In this document: in pieces, positions 1 through 8,499 of the stretch
Layout of the letters: the number at the start of each line of letters is the position of its first letter
Numbering within the stretch: position 1 is the stretch's first letter
DNA from: CBDDIP01 sp965279405
GTDB taxonomy: Bacteria; Actinomycetota; Acidimicrobiia; Acidimicrobiales; Ilumatobacteraceae
Length of the DNA: 64,000 nt
Assembly: GCA_965279405.1 (NCBI GenBank)
Contig: OZ257157.1
Location: forward strand, 3,534,001 to 3,598,000
Direction of reading: 5' to 3'
The notes under the pieces: model-generated
The model's input: only the letters and a program-made list of their open reading frames with translations
Told to the model about the DNA's origin: nothing
Database searches by the model: none
Translations under genes and position numbers: made by a program

Positions 1-1382
1 TCGTGGCGCAGCTCGTCGGCCAGCTCGGCGATGGCCACCACCTCCGGCCCGCGAGCGCGGAAGAGCGTGACGATCTCGTCGAAGCCGACCTCGTCGCCCA
101 TGCGCACGCCGTGGAGGATCTCGTCGATCGCCGAACCGGGGCGCGTCGCGGCGCGGCCGGGGACGAGCGTCGGCGGGTCGACCGTTGCCCCGCTGTACCA
201 CTGGGTGCTGCGGTGGCCGACGAGCACGACCTCCGCGCCGTCGTGCACGACGTCAGCGGCGGTGACCTTCTCCGGCCAGAACGCACCCGGATCGTCGCGG
301 CCGAGCCCTTCGGCGTCGCTGCGGTCCATGACGGCGAAGTGCAGCGACGGATCCAACCACTCGTCGGGCCGACGCACGAACGACGGGTAGACGGTGAGCC
401 GCGGCGCGAGCGCGAAGCCACGCTCCTCGGTGACGGCGCGCAGCCGGTCGAGCTCCGGCCACGGGCGCTCCGGGTTGACGTGATCGGCGGTGACGGGGGA
501 GACCCCACCCCAGTCGTCGATGCCGGCGTCGAGCAGCACGCCGAAGTCGTCGCTGAGGTTCGGCGGCGCCTGCAGGTGGACGTCGGCCGGAAGGATCAGG
601 CGCGCCGCGGCGATGGTCCACAGGAACTCCTCCGGCGGGCAGGCCGGTGCGTGCTGCATCCCGGTGCGCAGCTTGGGCAGGAAGTTCTGGACGATGACCT
701 CCTGCACATGGCCGTGTCGTGCGTGCGATTCGGCGATCGCCTCCAGCGCGGCGATGCGGTCGGCGCGGTCCTCGCCGATGCCGACCAACACCCCGGTGGT
801 GAACGGGATGCGCAGCTCGCCGGCCGCCTCCAGCGTCGCGAGGCGTCGCGCCGGCACCTTGTCCGGGGCGTTGCGATGTGCGGCGAGGTCGTCGCGCAGG
901 GTCTCGATCATCATCCCCTGGCTCGGCGAGAACGGTCGCAGCATGGCCAGCTCGTCGGCGTGCAGGGCACCGGCGTTGGCGTGGGGGAGCAGGCCGGTCT
1001 CGCGCAGCACGAGCTGGGCCATCGCCGCGACGTAGTGCACCGTCGAGTCGTAGCCGTGCTCGCGCAGGAACTCGCGGGCCACCTCGTAGCGCTCCTCGGG
1101 GCGCTCGCCCAGGGTGAACAGGGCTTCGTGGCAGCCCTTGGCCGCACCACGCCGGGCGATCGCCAGCACGTCGTCGGGCAGCAGGTAGGGCTGCTCCAAC
1201 CGGGCCGGCGGCTGGGCGAACGTGCAGTAGCCGCACTGGTCGCGGCACAGCATCGTCAGCGGGATGAACACCTTGGGGGAGTAGGTGATCCGGGTGCCGT
1301 GGGCGGCGTCGCGCACGGCGCGAGCCTCCTCGAGCATCGAATCCAGGGAACGGGAAAGCAGATCAGGGGCTGCGCGCGTCAT
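1..1382 (-). CDS. fbiC: FO synthase, CofG half and start of CofH half (partial)
   Basis: Radical-SAM enzyme making the deazaflavin core (FO) of coenzyme F420 from a ribityl-uracil and tyrosine. The reading frame starts at ATG 1382 behind a GAGAGAGG ribosome site and runs off the left edge after 460 codons. The radical-SAM CxxxCxxC motif is at C46, C50 and C53 (context LCRDQCGYCTF). The CofG-type domain fills about residues 30-400. The frame then continues without a stop into sequence like the start of CofH, so this is the fused actinobacterial FbiC form rather than separate CofG and CofH. The second half lies outside the window. It is divergent from pnp. Three luciferase-like, possibly F420-using enzymes occur elsewhere in the window, in keeping with an F420 producer. 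Confidence 0.93.
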   Translation of the reverse strand, partial: MTRAAPDLLSRSLDSMLEEARAVRDAAHGTRITYSPKVFIPLTMLCRDQCGYCTFAQPPARLEQPYLLPDDVLAIARRGAAKGCHEALFTLGERPEERYEVAREFLREHGYDSTVHYVAAMAQLVLRETGLLPHANAGALHADELAMLRPFSPSQGMMIETLRDDLAAHRNAPDKVPARRLATLEAAGELRIPFTTGVLVGIGEDRADRIAALEAIAESHARHGHVQEVIVQNFLPKLRTGMQHAPACPPEEFLWTIAAARLILPADVHLQAPPNLSDDFGVLLDAGIDDWGGVSPVTADHVNPERPWPELDRLRAVTEERGFALAPRLTVYPSFVRRPDEWLDPSLHFAVMDRSDAEGLGRDDPGAFWPEKVTAADVVHDGAEVVLVGHRSTQWYSGATVDPPTLVPGRAATRPGSAIDEILHGVRMGDEVGFDEIVTLFRARGPEVVAIAELADELRH

Positions 1383-1763
1383 GGCAGGACCTCTCTCAGG
1401 AGAGTGAGTCGAATAGGTTGTGCCAGAGCACAGCGGGCCCGCGGGTTGATGCCAGGAAGTGCACCCACGGAGCCCGAGCAGCCGTGCTGACGACGACCCT
1501 ACCGTGTCGCTCGGGCCTCCGACGGCCCCGGCGTCCCCCGGTTCTGGCCTTCGTGCTGGTACGATGTGCGTCGACCGCGGTCAATGCCCGGTCATCACAC
1601 CCACAGAGCGGACCAATCGGATCGGTTGTCAGTCGCCTCTGCCGCAGCCCCAACACCTTTGCCGGTCTCGGGTGCGCTGCGACACTGCCGACTGGGAACC
1701 GCCCCGTCCGCTCCCAACACCGAGGCGCGAGACACAACGCGCCCGGTTCGAAAGGAGCTCGAC
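1383..1763. other. fbiC-pnp divergent intergenic region with pnp leader
   Basis: A 381-base gap between divergent genes. I see no convincing gene; short open frames here have no recognisable protein. On the plus strand an extended -10 box, TGGTACGAT (hexamer 1560-1565), would start pnp transcription near 1572 and give a leader of roughly 190 nt. Long pnp leaders are used for autoregulation in other bacteria, but I cannot show that here. rpsO, which commonly precedes pnp, is not present. Confidence 0.4.
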
Positions 1764-4241
1764 ATGGCTGACGCCATCCGAGTGTCGGGACCAGTCGCTG
1801 GTACCGACAAGACCCTGTCGTTCGAGACCGGCAAGCTGGCTCAGCAGAGCCAAGGCGCCGTGGTCGCATCGATCGGTCGTACCACCGTCCTCGCCACCGC
1901 CAACGCGGCCAAGGACGTCCGTCCCGGCACGGACTTCTTCCCCCTCACCATCGATGTGGAAGAGCGTTCGTATGCCGCCGGCAAGATCCCCGGCTCGTTC
2001 TTCCGCCGTGAGGGTCGCCCCACCGAGGACGCCATCCTCACCTGCCGCCTGACCGACCGCCCGTTGCGCCCGGCCTTCCCCGAAGGCTTCCGCAACGAGA
2101 CCCAGGTCGTGCTCACCGTGCTCGGCGCCGACATGGCCAACCCGCACGACGTGCTCAGCATCAACGCCGCCTCGGCGTCGCTGATGATCAGCGGCATCCC
2201 GTTCGACGGCCCGATCGGCGCCGTCCGCATCGCCTACAGCCAGACCGGTGAGTGGATCGCCCACCCGACCTACGAAGAAGGCGACGCCAGCGTGTTCGAG
2301 CTGGTCGTGGCCGGTCGTCAGCTCGACGACGGCGACGTGGCGATCATGATGGTCGAAGCCGGCGGCACCGCCAAGAGCTTCGACTACTACGCAGCCGGCG
2401 CGCCCAAGGTCGACGAGGCAGCCCTCGCCGGCGGGCTCGAGGCCTGCAAGGTGTGGATCAAGGAGAGCATCGGCCTGCAGCGCGAGCTGGTCTCCAAGGT
2501 CATCGCCGCCCACGGTCCGATCACCCCGCTCGAGTACACGGTCCAGGTCGACTACGGCCAGGACGTGCTCGAAGCCGTCTCCGGCGTCGCCGCCGCAGGC
2601 CTGGCCAAGGCCATCACGATCAGCGCCAAGGCCGACCGCAACGCGGCCACCGACGCTGCTGCTGCCGAGGCCATCGCCAAGCTGGCCGGTGAGGGCGGAG
2701 CCTTTGCCGGTCGCGAGCGGGAGATCAAGGAGGCTGTTCGCAGCCTGACCAAGAAGCTCGTCCGCAAGCGCATCGTCGAAGAGGGCAAGCGCATCGACGG
2801 GCGTGGCCCGCGCGACCTGCGTCCGCTCAGCAGCGAGGTCGGCGTGCTCCCCACGGCGCACGGCACCGGCCTGTTCCAGCGTGGCGAGACCCAGGTGATG
2901 AACGTCGTCACGATGGCCATGCCGCGCATGAACCAGCTGATGGACACGCTCTCCCCGGAGACCCACAAGTACTTCCTGTTCCACTACAACATGGCCCCGT
3001 GGGCCAACGGTGAGACGGGTCGCGTCGGTTCGCCGAAGCGCCGTGAGATCGGCCACGGTGCGCTCGCCGCCCGTGCGCTGCTGCCGGTGCTGCCCAGCCA
3101 GGAGGACTTCTCCTACACGCTGCGCCTCGTCGCCGAAGTGCTCGCCTCCAACGGCTCGACGTCGATGGCCTCGGTCTGCTCCGGCAGCCTGGCGCTGATG
3201 GACGCCGGCGTGCCCACCCGCGCTGCCGTTGCCGGCATCGCCATGGGCCTCGTCTACGCCGAGGGCAAGTACACCACCCTCACCGACATCCTCGGTGCCG
3301 AAGATGCCTTCGGCGACATGGACTTCAAGGTCGCCGGCACGTCCGATGCGATCACCGCCCTCCAGCTCGACACGAAGATCGACGGCATCCCCGCCGACGT
3401 GCTCGCCGCCGCGCTGGCCCAGGCCAAGGAAGCCCGCACCGAGATCCTCGCCAACATGGACGCCTGCATCTCGGCGCCGCGTGCCGAGGTGGCCGCCACC
3501 GCCCCGAAGATCATCTCGATCACCATCCCGATGGACAAGATCGGTGAGGTCATCGGGCCGAAGGGCAAGGTCATCAACACCATCCAGCAGGAGACCGGCG
3601 CCGACATCGCGGTGGATGACGACGGTTCCGTCGGCATCGTCACCATCGGTGCCGTCGAGGCCTCCAAGATGGAAGAGGCCCGCGCCCGCATCATGGCGAT
3701 CGTCTCCCCGGCCATGGCCGAGGTCGGCGCCACGTACATGGGCAAGGTCGTCAACATCACCAAGTTCGGTGCGTTCGTCAACATCCTCCCCGGCCGCGAT
3801 GGCCTGGTCCACATCAGCAAGCTCGGCCGCGGCAAGCGCATCAACGCCGTGGAAGACGTGCTGCAGCTGGGCCAGGAGATCGAAGTGGTCGTCGAGGAGA
3901 TCGACGAGAAGGGCAAGGTCAGCCTGACCCCGTCCGCTGCCTGGGGCGGCTCGGAAGGCGGCGCCGATGACGCGCCGTCGTCGAGCAGCAACGGCTCGAG
4001 CGGCGAGCGGTCGAGTGGCGGCCGCACTGCGACCGCCACGGCTCCGACGACCGAAGGCGTTGCCGTGTCGTTCGACGATGCGTTCGACGCCGAGCTGGCC
4101 GGCGAGCTGGGCGACCTCGGCCCCGGTGGCGAGGCCGGCGGCGCTGCCGATCGTGGCGGCGACCGTGGTCCCCGTCGTGACGGCCCGCGTCGCGACGGTG
4201 GCAGCCGTGACGGTGGTCGCGGTCCCCGTCGTCATCGCTGA
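1764..4241 (+). CDS. pnp: Polyribonucleotide nucleotidyltransferase (PNPase)
   Basis: 3'-5' phosphorolytic exoribonuclease of mRNA decay, acting in the cytoplasm as a trimer. I chose ATG 1764 because AAAGGAG lies 6 nt upstream; an upstream in-frame extension has no such support. The 825-residue product has two RNase PH domains separated by a helical linker, with the typical SPKRREIGHG stretch in the second. A KH domain (GPKG loop at 598-601) and an S1 domain (about 655-725) follow. After residue ~735 comes an acidic/serine linker and a tail of repeated R-G-D residues, a common actinobacterial extension. It is followed after 6 nt by an M16 protease gene, the usual actinobacterial neighbour. 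Confidence 0.97.
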   Translation: MADAIRVSGPVAGTDKTLSFETGKLAQQSQGAVVASIGRTTVLATANAAKDVRPGTDFFPLTIDVEERSYAAGKIPGSFFRREGRPTEDAILTCRLTDRPLRPAFPEGFRNETQVVLTVLGADMANPHDVLSINAASASLMISGIPFDGPIGAVRIAYSQTGEWIAHPTYEEGDASVFELVVAGRQLDDGDVAIMMVEAGGTAKSFDYYAAGAPKVDEAALAGGLEACKVWIKESIGLQRELVSKVIAAHGPITPLEYTVQVDYGQDVLEAVSGVAAAGLAKAITISAKADRNAATDAAAAEAIAKLAGEGGAFAGREREIKEAVRSLTKKLVRKRIVEEGKRIDGRGPRDLRPLSSEVGVLPTAHGTGLFQRGETQVMNVVTMAMPRMNQLMDTLSPETHKYFLFHYNMAPWANGETGRVGSPKRREIGHGALAARALLPVLPSQEDFSYTLRLVAEVLASNGSTSMASVCSGSLALMDAGVPTRAAVAGIAMGLVYAEGKYTTLTDILGAEDAFGDMDFKVAGTSDAITALQLDTKIDGIPADVLAAALAQAKEARTEILANMDACISAPRAEVAATAPKIISITIPMDKIGEVIGPKGKVINTIQQETGADIAVDDDGSVGIVTIGAVEASKMEEARARIMAIVSPAMAEVGATYMGKVVNITKFGAFVNILPGRDGLVHISKLGRGKRINAVEDVLQLGQEIEVVVEEIDEKGKVSLTPSAAWGGSEGGADDAPSSSSNGSSGERSSGGRTATATAPTTEGVAVSFDDAFDAELAGELGDLGPGGEAGGAADRGGDRGPRRDGPRRDGGSRDGGRGPRRHR

Positions 4242-4247
4242 GGCGCG

Positions 4248-5468
4248 TTGAGCGACCTTCGCATCACACAACTGGACTCCGGACTCACGGTGGCCACCGA
4301 ACGCGTGCCTGGCGCGCTGTCGGTGGCCACCGGTGTCTGGGTCGACATCGGCTCGCGTGACGAGCCGGAGCCGCTCGGCGGGGTCAGCCACTTCCTTGAG
4401 CACCTGTTGTTCAAGGGCACGGCCACCCGCTCGGCGCAGGAGATCTCGCGCTCGGTCGATCGTGTCGGCGGCGACTTCAACGCCTACACGTCGAAGGAGT
4501 ACACGGCGTACTACTGCCGTCTGCCCGCGCGACACGCGGCGATGGGCGTGACGTTGCTCGGCGACGTGCTGACGCATCCCGCGTTGCGCGACGACGACGT
4601 CGACAGCGAGCGCCAGGTGATCCTGGAGGAGCTGGCGATGGACGACGACTCGCCCGACGACGTCGCCCACCGCGCCTTCACCGCGCAGGTGTTCAGCGAT
4701 CACCCGCTCGGCCGGGACACCGGCGGCAGCCGCGAGACCGTGCAAGCGATCTCCGCGGACGACGTGCGCGGCTTCTTCGCCACGCACTACCGGGCCGGAT
4801 CGATGGTCCTGTCGATGGCCGGCCCGATCGACCACGACGAGGCGCTGGCGATGGTGACGGCGGGCTTTGCCGATCTGCCGTCGGGATCAGCGCGCGGTCT
4901 GCGCGACACTCCGAACTCGGTCGGTGGCGATCTGGCCATCGACGACGACACCGAGCAGGTGCACATCGTCATGGGCGGCACCGCGCTGGCCCGTGGCGAC
5001 GACGGGCGCGAAGCGCTCGACGTCGTCAACCACGTGCTCGGCGGCGGGTTGTCCAACCGCCTGTTCGAGGAGATCCGCGAGCGGCGCGGGTTGGTCTACT
5101 CGGTGTACTCGGGCATGTCCGCCTATGCCGACTGTGGCGCGTACCAGCTGTACGCGGGGACGCAGCCGGAGCACGCCGACGAGGTCCTCGGGTTGATGCG
5201 CAGCGAGCTGGCCAAGCTGGCCGCCGACGGCATCACCGACGAAGAGCTCGACGTCGCCACCGGCTACCTCACGGGGGCGTTCGAGCTCGGCCTCGAGGAC
5301 ACCGGTGCGCGCATGGCACGCACGGGCGCGTTGCTCGTCACCTCGGGCGCCGTGCGTCCGGTCGACGAACAGGTGGCCCGTTGGGCAGCGGTGGATCACG
5401 ACGCGGTCCGCACCGTGATCGATCGGGTCTTCCGAACCGACCCGATCGTCGTCACCGTCGGACGTTGA
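4248..5468 (+). CDS. M16 family zinc metallopeptidase
   Basis: Zinc peptidase related to the mitochondrial processing peptidase beta subunit, of the type that follows pnp in many actinobacteria. 406 residues from TTG 4248, 6 nt after the pnp stop; translational coupling is likely because only a weak GAGG precedes it. The inverted zinc motif HFLEH is at 48-52 (H48, E51, H52), and the distal glutamate ligand is probably E127 or E128. Both halves of the M16 fold are present: the N-terminal catalytic half and a C-terminal half starting around residue 200. It has no signal peptide. The substrate is unknown. Confidence 0.9.
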   Translation: MSDLRITQLDSGLTVATERVPGALSVATGVWVDIGSRDEPEPLGGVSHFLEHLLFKGTATRSAQEISRSVDRVGGDFNAYTSKEYTAYYCRLPARHAAMGVTLLGDVLTHPALRDDDVDSERQVILEELAMDDDSPDDVAHRAFTAQVFSDHPLGRDTGGSRETVQAISADDVRGFFATHYRAGSMVLSMAGPIDHDEALAMVTAGFADLPSGSARGLRDTPNSVGGDLAIDDDTEQVHIVMGGTALARGDDGREALDVVNHVLGGGLSNRLFEEIRERRGLVYSVYSGMSAYADCGAYQLYAGTQPEHADEVLGLMRSELAKLAADGITDEELDVATGYLTGAFELGLEDTGARMARTGALLVTSGAVRPVDEQVARWAAVDHDAVRTVIDRVFRTDPIVVTVGR

Positions 5469-5520
5469 TCTCGCCGGACATCTGGAGTTCGGGTGAGCGA
5501 GCTCGCGAGCGAACACGGAA

Positions 5521-5536
5521 GGCGAGCGCAGCGAGC
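5521..5536. repeat. 16-bp repeat GGCGAGCGCAGCGAGC, copy 1
   Basis: GGCGAGCGCAGCGAGC occurs here just after the M16 gene. Its exact reverse complement occurs at 26280-26295, again immediately downstream of a plus-strand gene and facing a minus-strand gene. It is not a palindrome itself. Confidence 0.5.
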
Positions 5537-5549
5537 ACCGAGATGACGC

Positions 5550-5840
5550 TCAGACGCTGGGCGGCGGGAAGGCCGGGGGAGCAGGATCCTCGGCGGGGGC
5601 GTCCTTCGGGCCGAGCACGGGGGTGCCTTCGGCTTCGAGCGCCTGCAGCGCGGCAACCAGCTCGGTGACCTTGGCCTCGTCGCCGTCTTCCTTGCGATCG
5701 GTGTGCGCCCGGTAGGTGATGCGTCCGAGGTCGTCGAGCAGGTCGTCGGCCTTGCGGTTGTCCTTGATGTCGTCGATCTTCTCTTTGGCCGCAGCACTGA
5801 GCTGGCTGGCCTTCTCTTTTGCCTTGTCGAGGAAGCTCAT
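5550..5840 (-). CDS. Small conserved actinobacterial protein of unknown function
   Basis: 96 residues, highly charged. An N-terminal amphipathic Lys/Ala-rich helix (SFLDKAKEKASQLSAAAKEK) continues into a helical region with the DDLLDDLGRITYRAHT stretch, and a proline-rich tail follows. It has no signal peptide or membrane segment. Similar short proteins beginning SFLDKAK are, to my knowledge, hypothetical in actinobacteria; no function is claimed. ATG 5840 lies 7 nt after a TAGAAC -10-like box with no Shine-Dalgarno, suggesting a leaderless mRNA. It is convergent with the M16 gene and divergent from dapB. Confidence 0.75.
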   Translation of the reverse strand: MSFLDKAKEKASQLSAAAKEKIDDIKDNRKADDLLDDLGRITYRAHTDRKEDGDEAKVTELVAALQALEAEGTPVLGPKDAPAEDPAPPAFPPPSV

Positions 5841-5869
5841 GTCCCGTGTTCTAGCGGATGGTCAACGAC

Positions 5870-5875
5870 TACCGT
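5870..5875 (+). promoter_or_regulatory. -10 box of leaderless dapB
   Basis: TACCGT followed by 7 nt and then ATG 5883, with no ribosome-binding site between. This is the same spacing as at many other genes in the window. No clear -35 element. Confidence 0.5.
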
Positions 5876-5882
5876 CACCGCG

Positions 5883-6650
5883 ATGAGCGTGCGCGTGGGA
5901 GTGGTCGGTGCCGGTGGCCGGATGGGGATGACGGTGTGCGACGCAGTTGCGGCCGATGCCGAGCTCGAGCTCGTCGCCGCGGTCGACCCGGGTGCGGCCG
6001 GTTCGGTGGTGCACGGGATCGCCATCGCTGCCGAGCTGAAGGCGCTGAGCGATGCCGAGTGCGACGTCGTCGTCGACTTCACGGTGGCCGCGGCGAGTCG
6101 CACGACCCTGCCGTGGCTGGCGCTGCACGGCATCCACGCCGTGGTCGGCACGACGGGTTTGACCGACGACGACATCGCCGCGTTCCGGTCCGAGTTCAGT
6201 GGCAGCAACTGCCTGATCGCCAGCAACTTCGCCATCAGCGCGGTGCTGATGATGCGCTTCGCCGAGATGGCCGCGCCGTGGTTCGAGACCGCCGAGATCA
6301 TCGAGCTGCACCACAACAGCAAGATCGACGCGCCCTCCGGGACCGCGGTCACCACCGCGGAGCGGATGGCCGCGGCATCGCCGTCGTACACCGCCGATCC
6401 GACGACGCACGAGACGTACCCAGGGGCCCGCGGCGTGGCCGGCCCGGCTGGGATCCGCGTGCACTCGGTGCGGATGCGCGGCATGGTCGCCCACCAGGAG
6501 GTCATCCTCGGAGCGATCGGCCAGACGCTGACCATCCGCCAGGACAGCTACGACCGCCTGAGCTACATGCCCGGCATCGTGCTGGCCTGCAAGCACATCG
6601 CCGACCACCCCGGCCTCACCCTCGGCCTCGACAGCTTCCTGGGCGTGTAG
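5883..6650 (+). CDS. dapB: 4-hydroxy-tetrahydrodipicolinate reductase
   Basis: NAD(P)H-dependent reductase of the diaminopimelate/lysine pathway. 255 residues. The N-terminal Rossmann nucleotide site is GVVGAGGRMG (6-15). The substrate/catalytic motif HHNSKIDAPSGTA has H143 and K147, the residues equivalent to E. coli H159 and K163. I start it at ATG 5883, which matches the family N-terminus and has a -10 box 7 nt upstream. It follows the pnp-M16 pair as in other actinobacteria; dapA is about 21 kb away at 27521, not adjacent. Confidence 0.96.
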   Translation: MSVRVGVVGAGGRMGMTVCDAVAADAELELVAAVDPGAAGSVVHGIAIAAELKALSDAECDVVVDFTVAAASRTTLPWLALHGIHAVVGTTGLTDDDIAAFRSEFSGSNCLIASNFAISAVLMMRFAEMAAPWFETAEIIELHHNSKIDAPSGTAVTTAERMAAASPSYTADPTTHETYPGARGVAGPAGIRVHSVRMRGMVAHQEVILGAIGQTLTIRQDSYDRLSYMPGIVLACKHIADHPGLTLGLDSFLGV

Positions 6651-6652
6651 CC

Positions 6653-6697
6653 AACTGGATGTCTGACGCGCGGCCCTGCCGCGTCTCCGACATCCAG
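6653..6697. repeat. Imperfect palindrome between convergent genes (ACTGGATGTCTGAC family)
   Basis: Between the dapB stop and the tpx stop. CTGGATGTC (6655-6663) pairs with GACATCCAG (6689-6697), and inside it GACGC pairs with GCGTC around a short loop. The left end, AACTGGATGTCTGAC (6653-6667), is identical to the left end of the perfect palindrome at 49244-49290. It may act as a bidirectional terminator, but there is no T-run directly after it. Confidence 0.6.
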
Positions 6698-6721
6698 AAA
6701 GCCCCCACGGCAGTTGTTGTG

Positions 6722-7219
6722 TCAGCCGAGGCTGGCGATGGCGGCGTCGTAGTCGGGTTCTTGAGCGATCTCGGGGACGAGCTGCGAGTGGATCACGGTG
6801 CCCGACTCGTCGAGCACGACCACGGCGCGAGCGAGCAGACCGGAGAGCTTGCCGTCGGCCAGGCTGACGCCGTAGGCCGAACCGAAATCGCTGCGGAACG
6901 ACGATGCAGTCGACACGTTGGTCAGCCCTTCGGAGCCACAGAACCGGCCCTGCGCGAACGGCAGGTCCGCCGACACGCAGAGCACCTCGGTGTTGTCGAG
7001 GCTCGAGGCCAGTTCGTTGAACTTGCGCACGCTCGTCGCGCACGTCGGCGTGTCGATGCTCGGGAAGATGTTGAGCACGACTCGCTTGCCGGCGAGGTCC
7101 GACGGGCCGATCTCACTGAGATCGCCCTTGGTGAGCGTGAACGAAGGAGTGGCGGCGCCCACGGTGGGGAGCTCGCCGACGGTGTTGACGGGGTTGCCGC
7201 CGAGTGCAGTCTGAGCCAT
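6722..7219 (-). CDS. tpx: Thiol peroxidase (Tpx, atypical 2-Cys peroxiredoxin)
   Basis: Reduces hydrogen peroxide and organic peroxides using thioredoxin. 165 residues, the usual length. The peroxidatic cysteine is C60 in PSIDTPTCATSVRKFN and the resolving cysteine is C94 in GRFCGSEG, with the conserved threonine (T57) three residues before C60. It is cytoplasmic, with no signal peptide. ATG 7219 has GAGGA upstream. It is convergent with dapB. A DedA-like gene lies 18 nt upstream on the same strand, so the two may be co-transcribed. Confidence 0.95.
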   Translation of the reverse strand: MAQTALGGNPVNTVGELPTVGAATPSFTLTKGDLSEIGPSDLAGKRVVLNIFPSIDTPTCATSVRKFNELASSLDNTEVLCVSADLPFAQGRFCGSEGLTNVSTASSFRSDFGSAYGVSLADGKLSGLLARAVVVLDESGTVIHSQLVPEIAQEPDYDAAIASLG

Positions 7220-7237
7220 GCGAGCATCCTCGCACGA

Positions 7238-7942
7238 TCAGGCGTCGGGTGCGGCGTCGACGTCCGGATGCTCGATCTCGTGGATCACGTCCGGCGCCAC
7301 CTTGCGCGCCTTGTTCATCGCCTGGGCGAACGTCAGGAGGAACAGCGCGCCGACGATGTACCACTGGTAGCCCTCGATGGCGTCGAGGAACCACTTGATC
7401 TGATCCTCGAAGACGCGGCCGCCGATCCACAGCACGATCAGCTTGACCCCGATGCCGATGGCCAGCAGGGGAGCGAATCGCTTGGGATCCATCCGCCGGT
7501 GTCCTGCCATCAGGCAGACGATGTTGCTGCCCGGCATCAGCAGGACGAGGAGCCAGCCGGCGCGATCGACGCCGGTCTGCACCCAGCGGTAGATGGCCGG
7601 CAGCTCACCGATCTGCCCCTCCATCCAGCCGACGGCGCGAGTGCCGTACCAGCGGCCGATGAGGAACAGCACGATGCCGACGAGCATCAGCCGAAGGAAG
7701 CCGATGATCGCGTAGGGCAGGGGATCGATGAACGGCACCGAGCCGAACAGGTTGCGGTTGCGCGAAGACAACGCGAGGAGCACGGCGGGCCGCTCGTCGA
7801 CCCATGCCGGGCCGATGTTGGTGCCGATCGTGCCGGCGACGTACAGCAGGCCACCCATGATCAGGATGCCGCGCCGGGCGCCGGCGGACGGGAGGGGAAG
7901 ACCCGCTGCCAGCGGACCTGGGCTGACGGCGCCGGCTTCCAT
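7238..7942 (-). CDS. DedA-like (SNARE-associated/VTT) membrane protein
   Basis: 234-residue membrane protein with about five hydrophobic segments, two of them re-entrant-like. It has a GRWYGTRAVGWMEG stretch and an MPGSNIVCLMAGHRRM stretch that resemble the G-x-x-x-G/R and F-x-x-x-R-x-x-P-G regions of DedA proteins, which are linked to phospholipid translocation and membrane homeostasis. I start it at ATG 7942 because TACCCT lies exactly 7 nt upstream; a GTG at 7987 would add 15 residues with no support. Family assignment rests on motif resemblance and is moderately sure; the lipid substrate is unknown. Confidence 0.65.
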   Translation of the reverse strand: MEAGAVSPGPLAAGLPLPSAGARRGILIMGGLLYVAGTIGTNIGPAWVDERPAVLLALSSRNRNLFGSVPFIDPLPYAIIGFLRLMLVGIVLFLIGRWYGTRAVGWMEGQIGELPAIYRWVQTGVDRAGWLLVLLMPGSNIVCLMAGHRRMDPKRFAPLLAIGIGVKLIVLWIGGRVFEDQIKWFLDAIEGYQWYIVGALFLLTFAQAMNKARKVAPDVIHEIEHPDVDAAPDA

Positions 7943-8009
7943 CCGCTGCAGGGTAACGGGCTGCAGATCTTGCGAGCACTCGGGCACCTCTGGCTAGAGT
8001 CCCCGCCTC

Positions 8010-8465
8010 GTGGCCGGACACCGAAGCAGCACACGCGTCGGGCGCACCCTCGCGGTGGCCGGATTGATCGCGATGGCGACGGCATGCGCGCCCGACGTCG
8101 ACGACAACCCGGCGCTGGCGACGACGCTGCCGCCACCGCCGACGATCGACGAGACGGCCCCGACCTTCCCGCCCAATGGCGAGACGATGGCCATCCGCAC
8201 GATCGACAACGACTTCCTGCCGGCCGAGGTGTCGATCACGGCGGGCACCGAGGTCGTCTGGCGAAACGGTGGGCGCAACCAGCACAACGTGCTGCCCGAG
8301 GGCGATCCGACGGCGACGCTGTGGGGCGTGCAGGTGGCCGACTTCGCCACGGGCGACGAGTACGCGCACGTCTTCGACACACCGGGCACCTACGTGTACT
8401 ACTGCTCGTTGCACGGCTCGCCGACCAAGCAGATGCACGGAACGATCACCGTCACGGCTCCGTGA
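8010..8465 (+). CDS. Cupredoxin-domain lipoprotein (plastocyanin/azurin-like)
   Basis: 151-residue exported copper protein. It has a twin-positive N-region, a hydrophobic stretch and a lipobox ending at C26 (AMATAC), so it is probably tethered outside the membrane. A Pro/Thr linker is followed by one cupredoxin domain with a full type-1 copper set: H92, C132, H135 and M142 (CSLHGSPTKQM). It probably carries electrons or copper. The GTG start at 8010 lies 9 nt behind TAGAGT (7995-8000). It is divergent from the DedA-like gene and 34 nt upstream of a beta-helix lipoprotein, with which it likely forms an operon. Confidence 0.85.
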   Translation: MAGHRSSTRVGRTLAVAGLIAMATACAPDVDDNPALATTLPPPPTIDETAPTFPPNGETMAIRTIDNDFLPAEVSITAGTEVVWRNGGRNQHNVLPEGDPTATLWGVQVADFATGDEYAHVFDTPGTYVYYCSLHGSPTKQMHGTITVTAP

Positions 8466-8499
8466 CGCAGCAAGTGGAACGGAAAACAGGGGGAACCAG

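Noticed and set aside
1396..1869. Small frames in the fbiC-pnp gap (for example 1396-1869 minus and 1418-1771 plus)
   Set aside because: Their products are Arg/Pro-rich without domain features, and they overlap the pnp start or leader.
1629..4835. A 1068-residue open frame on the minus strand across pnp
   Set aside because: It is the antisense shadow of pnp and the M16 gene, common in high-GC DNA. The plus-strand proteins are clear family members, and the antisense product shows low-complexity Arg/Gly/Val/Ala/Asp runs with no domain.
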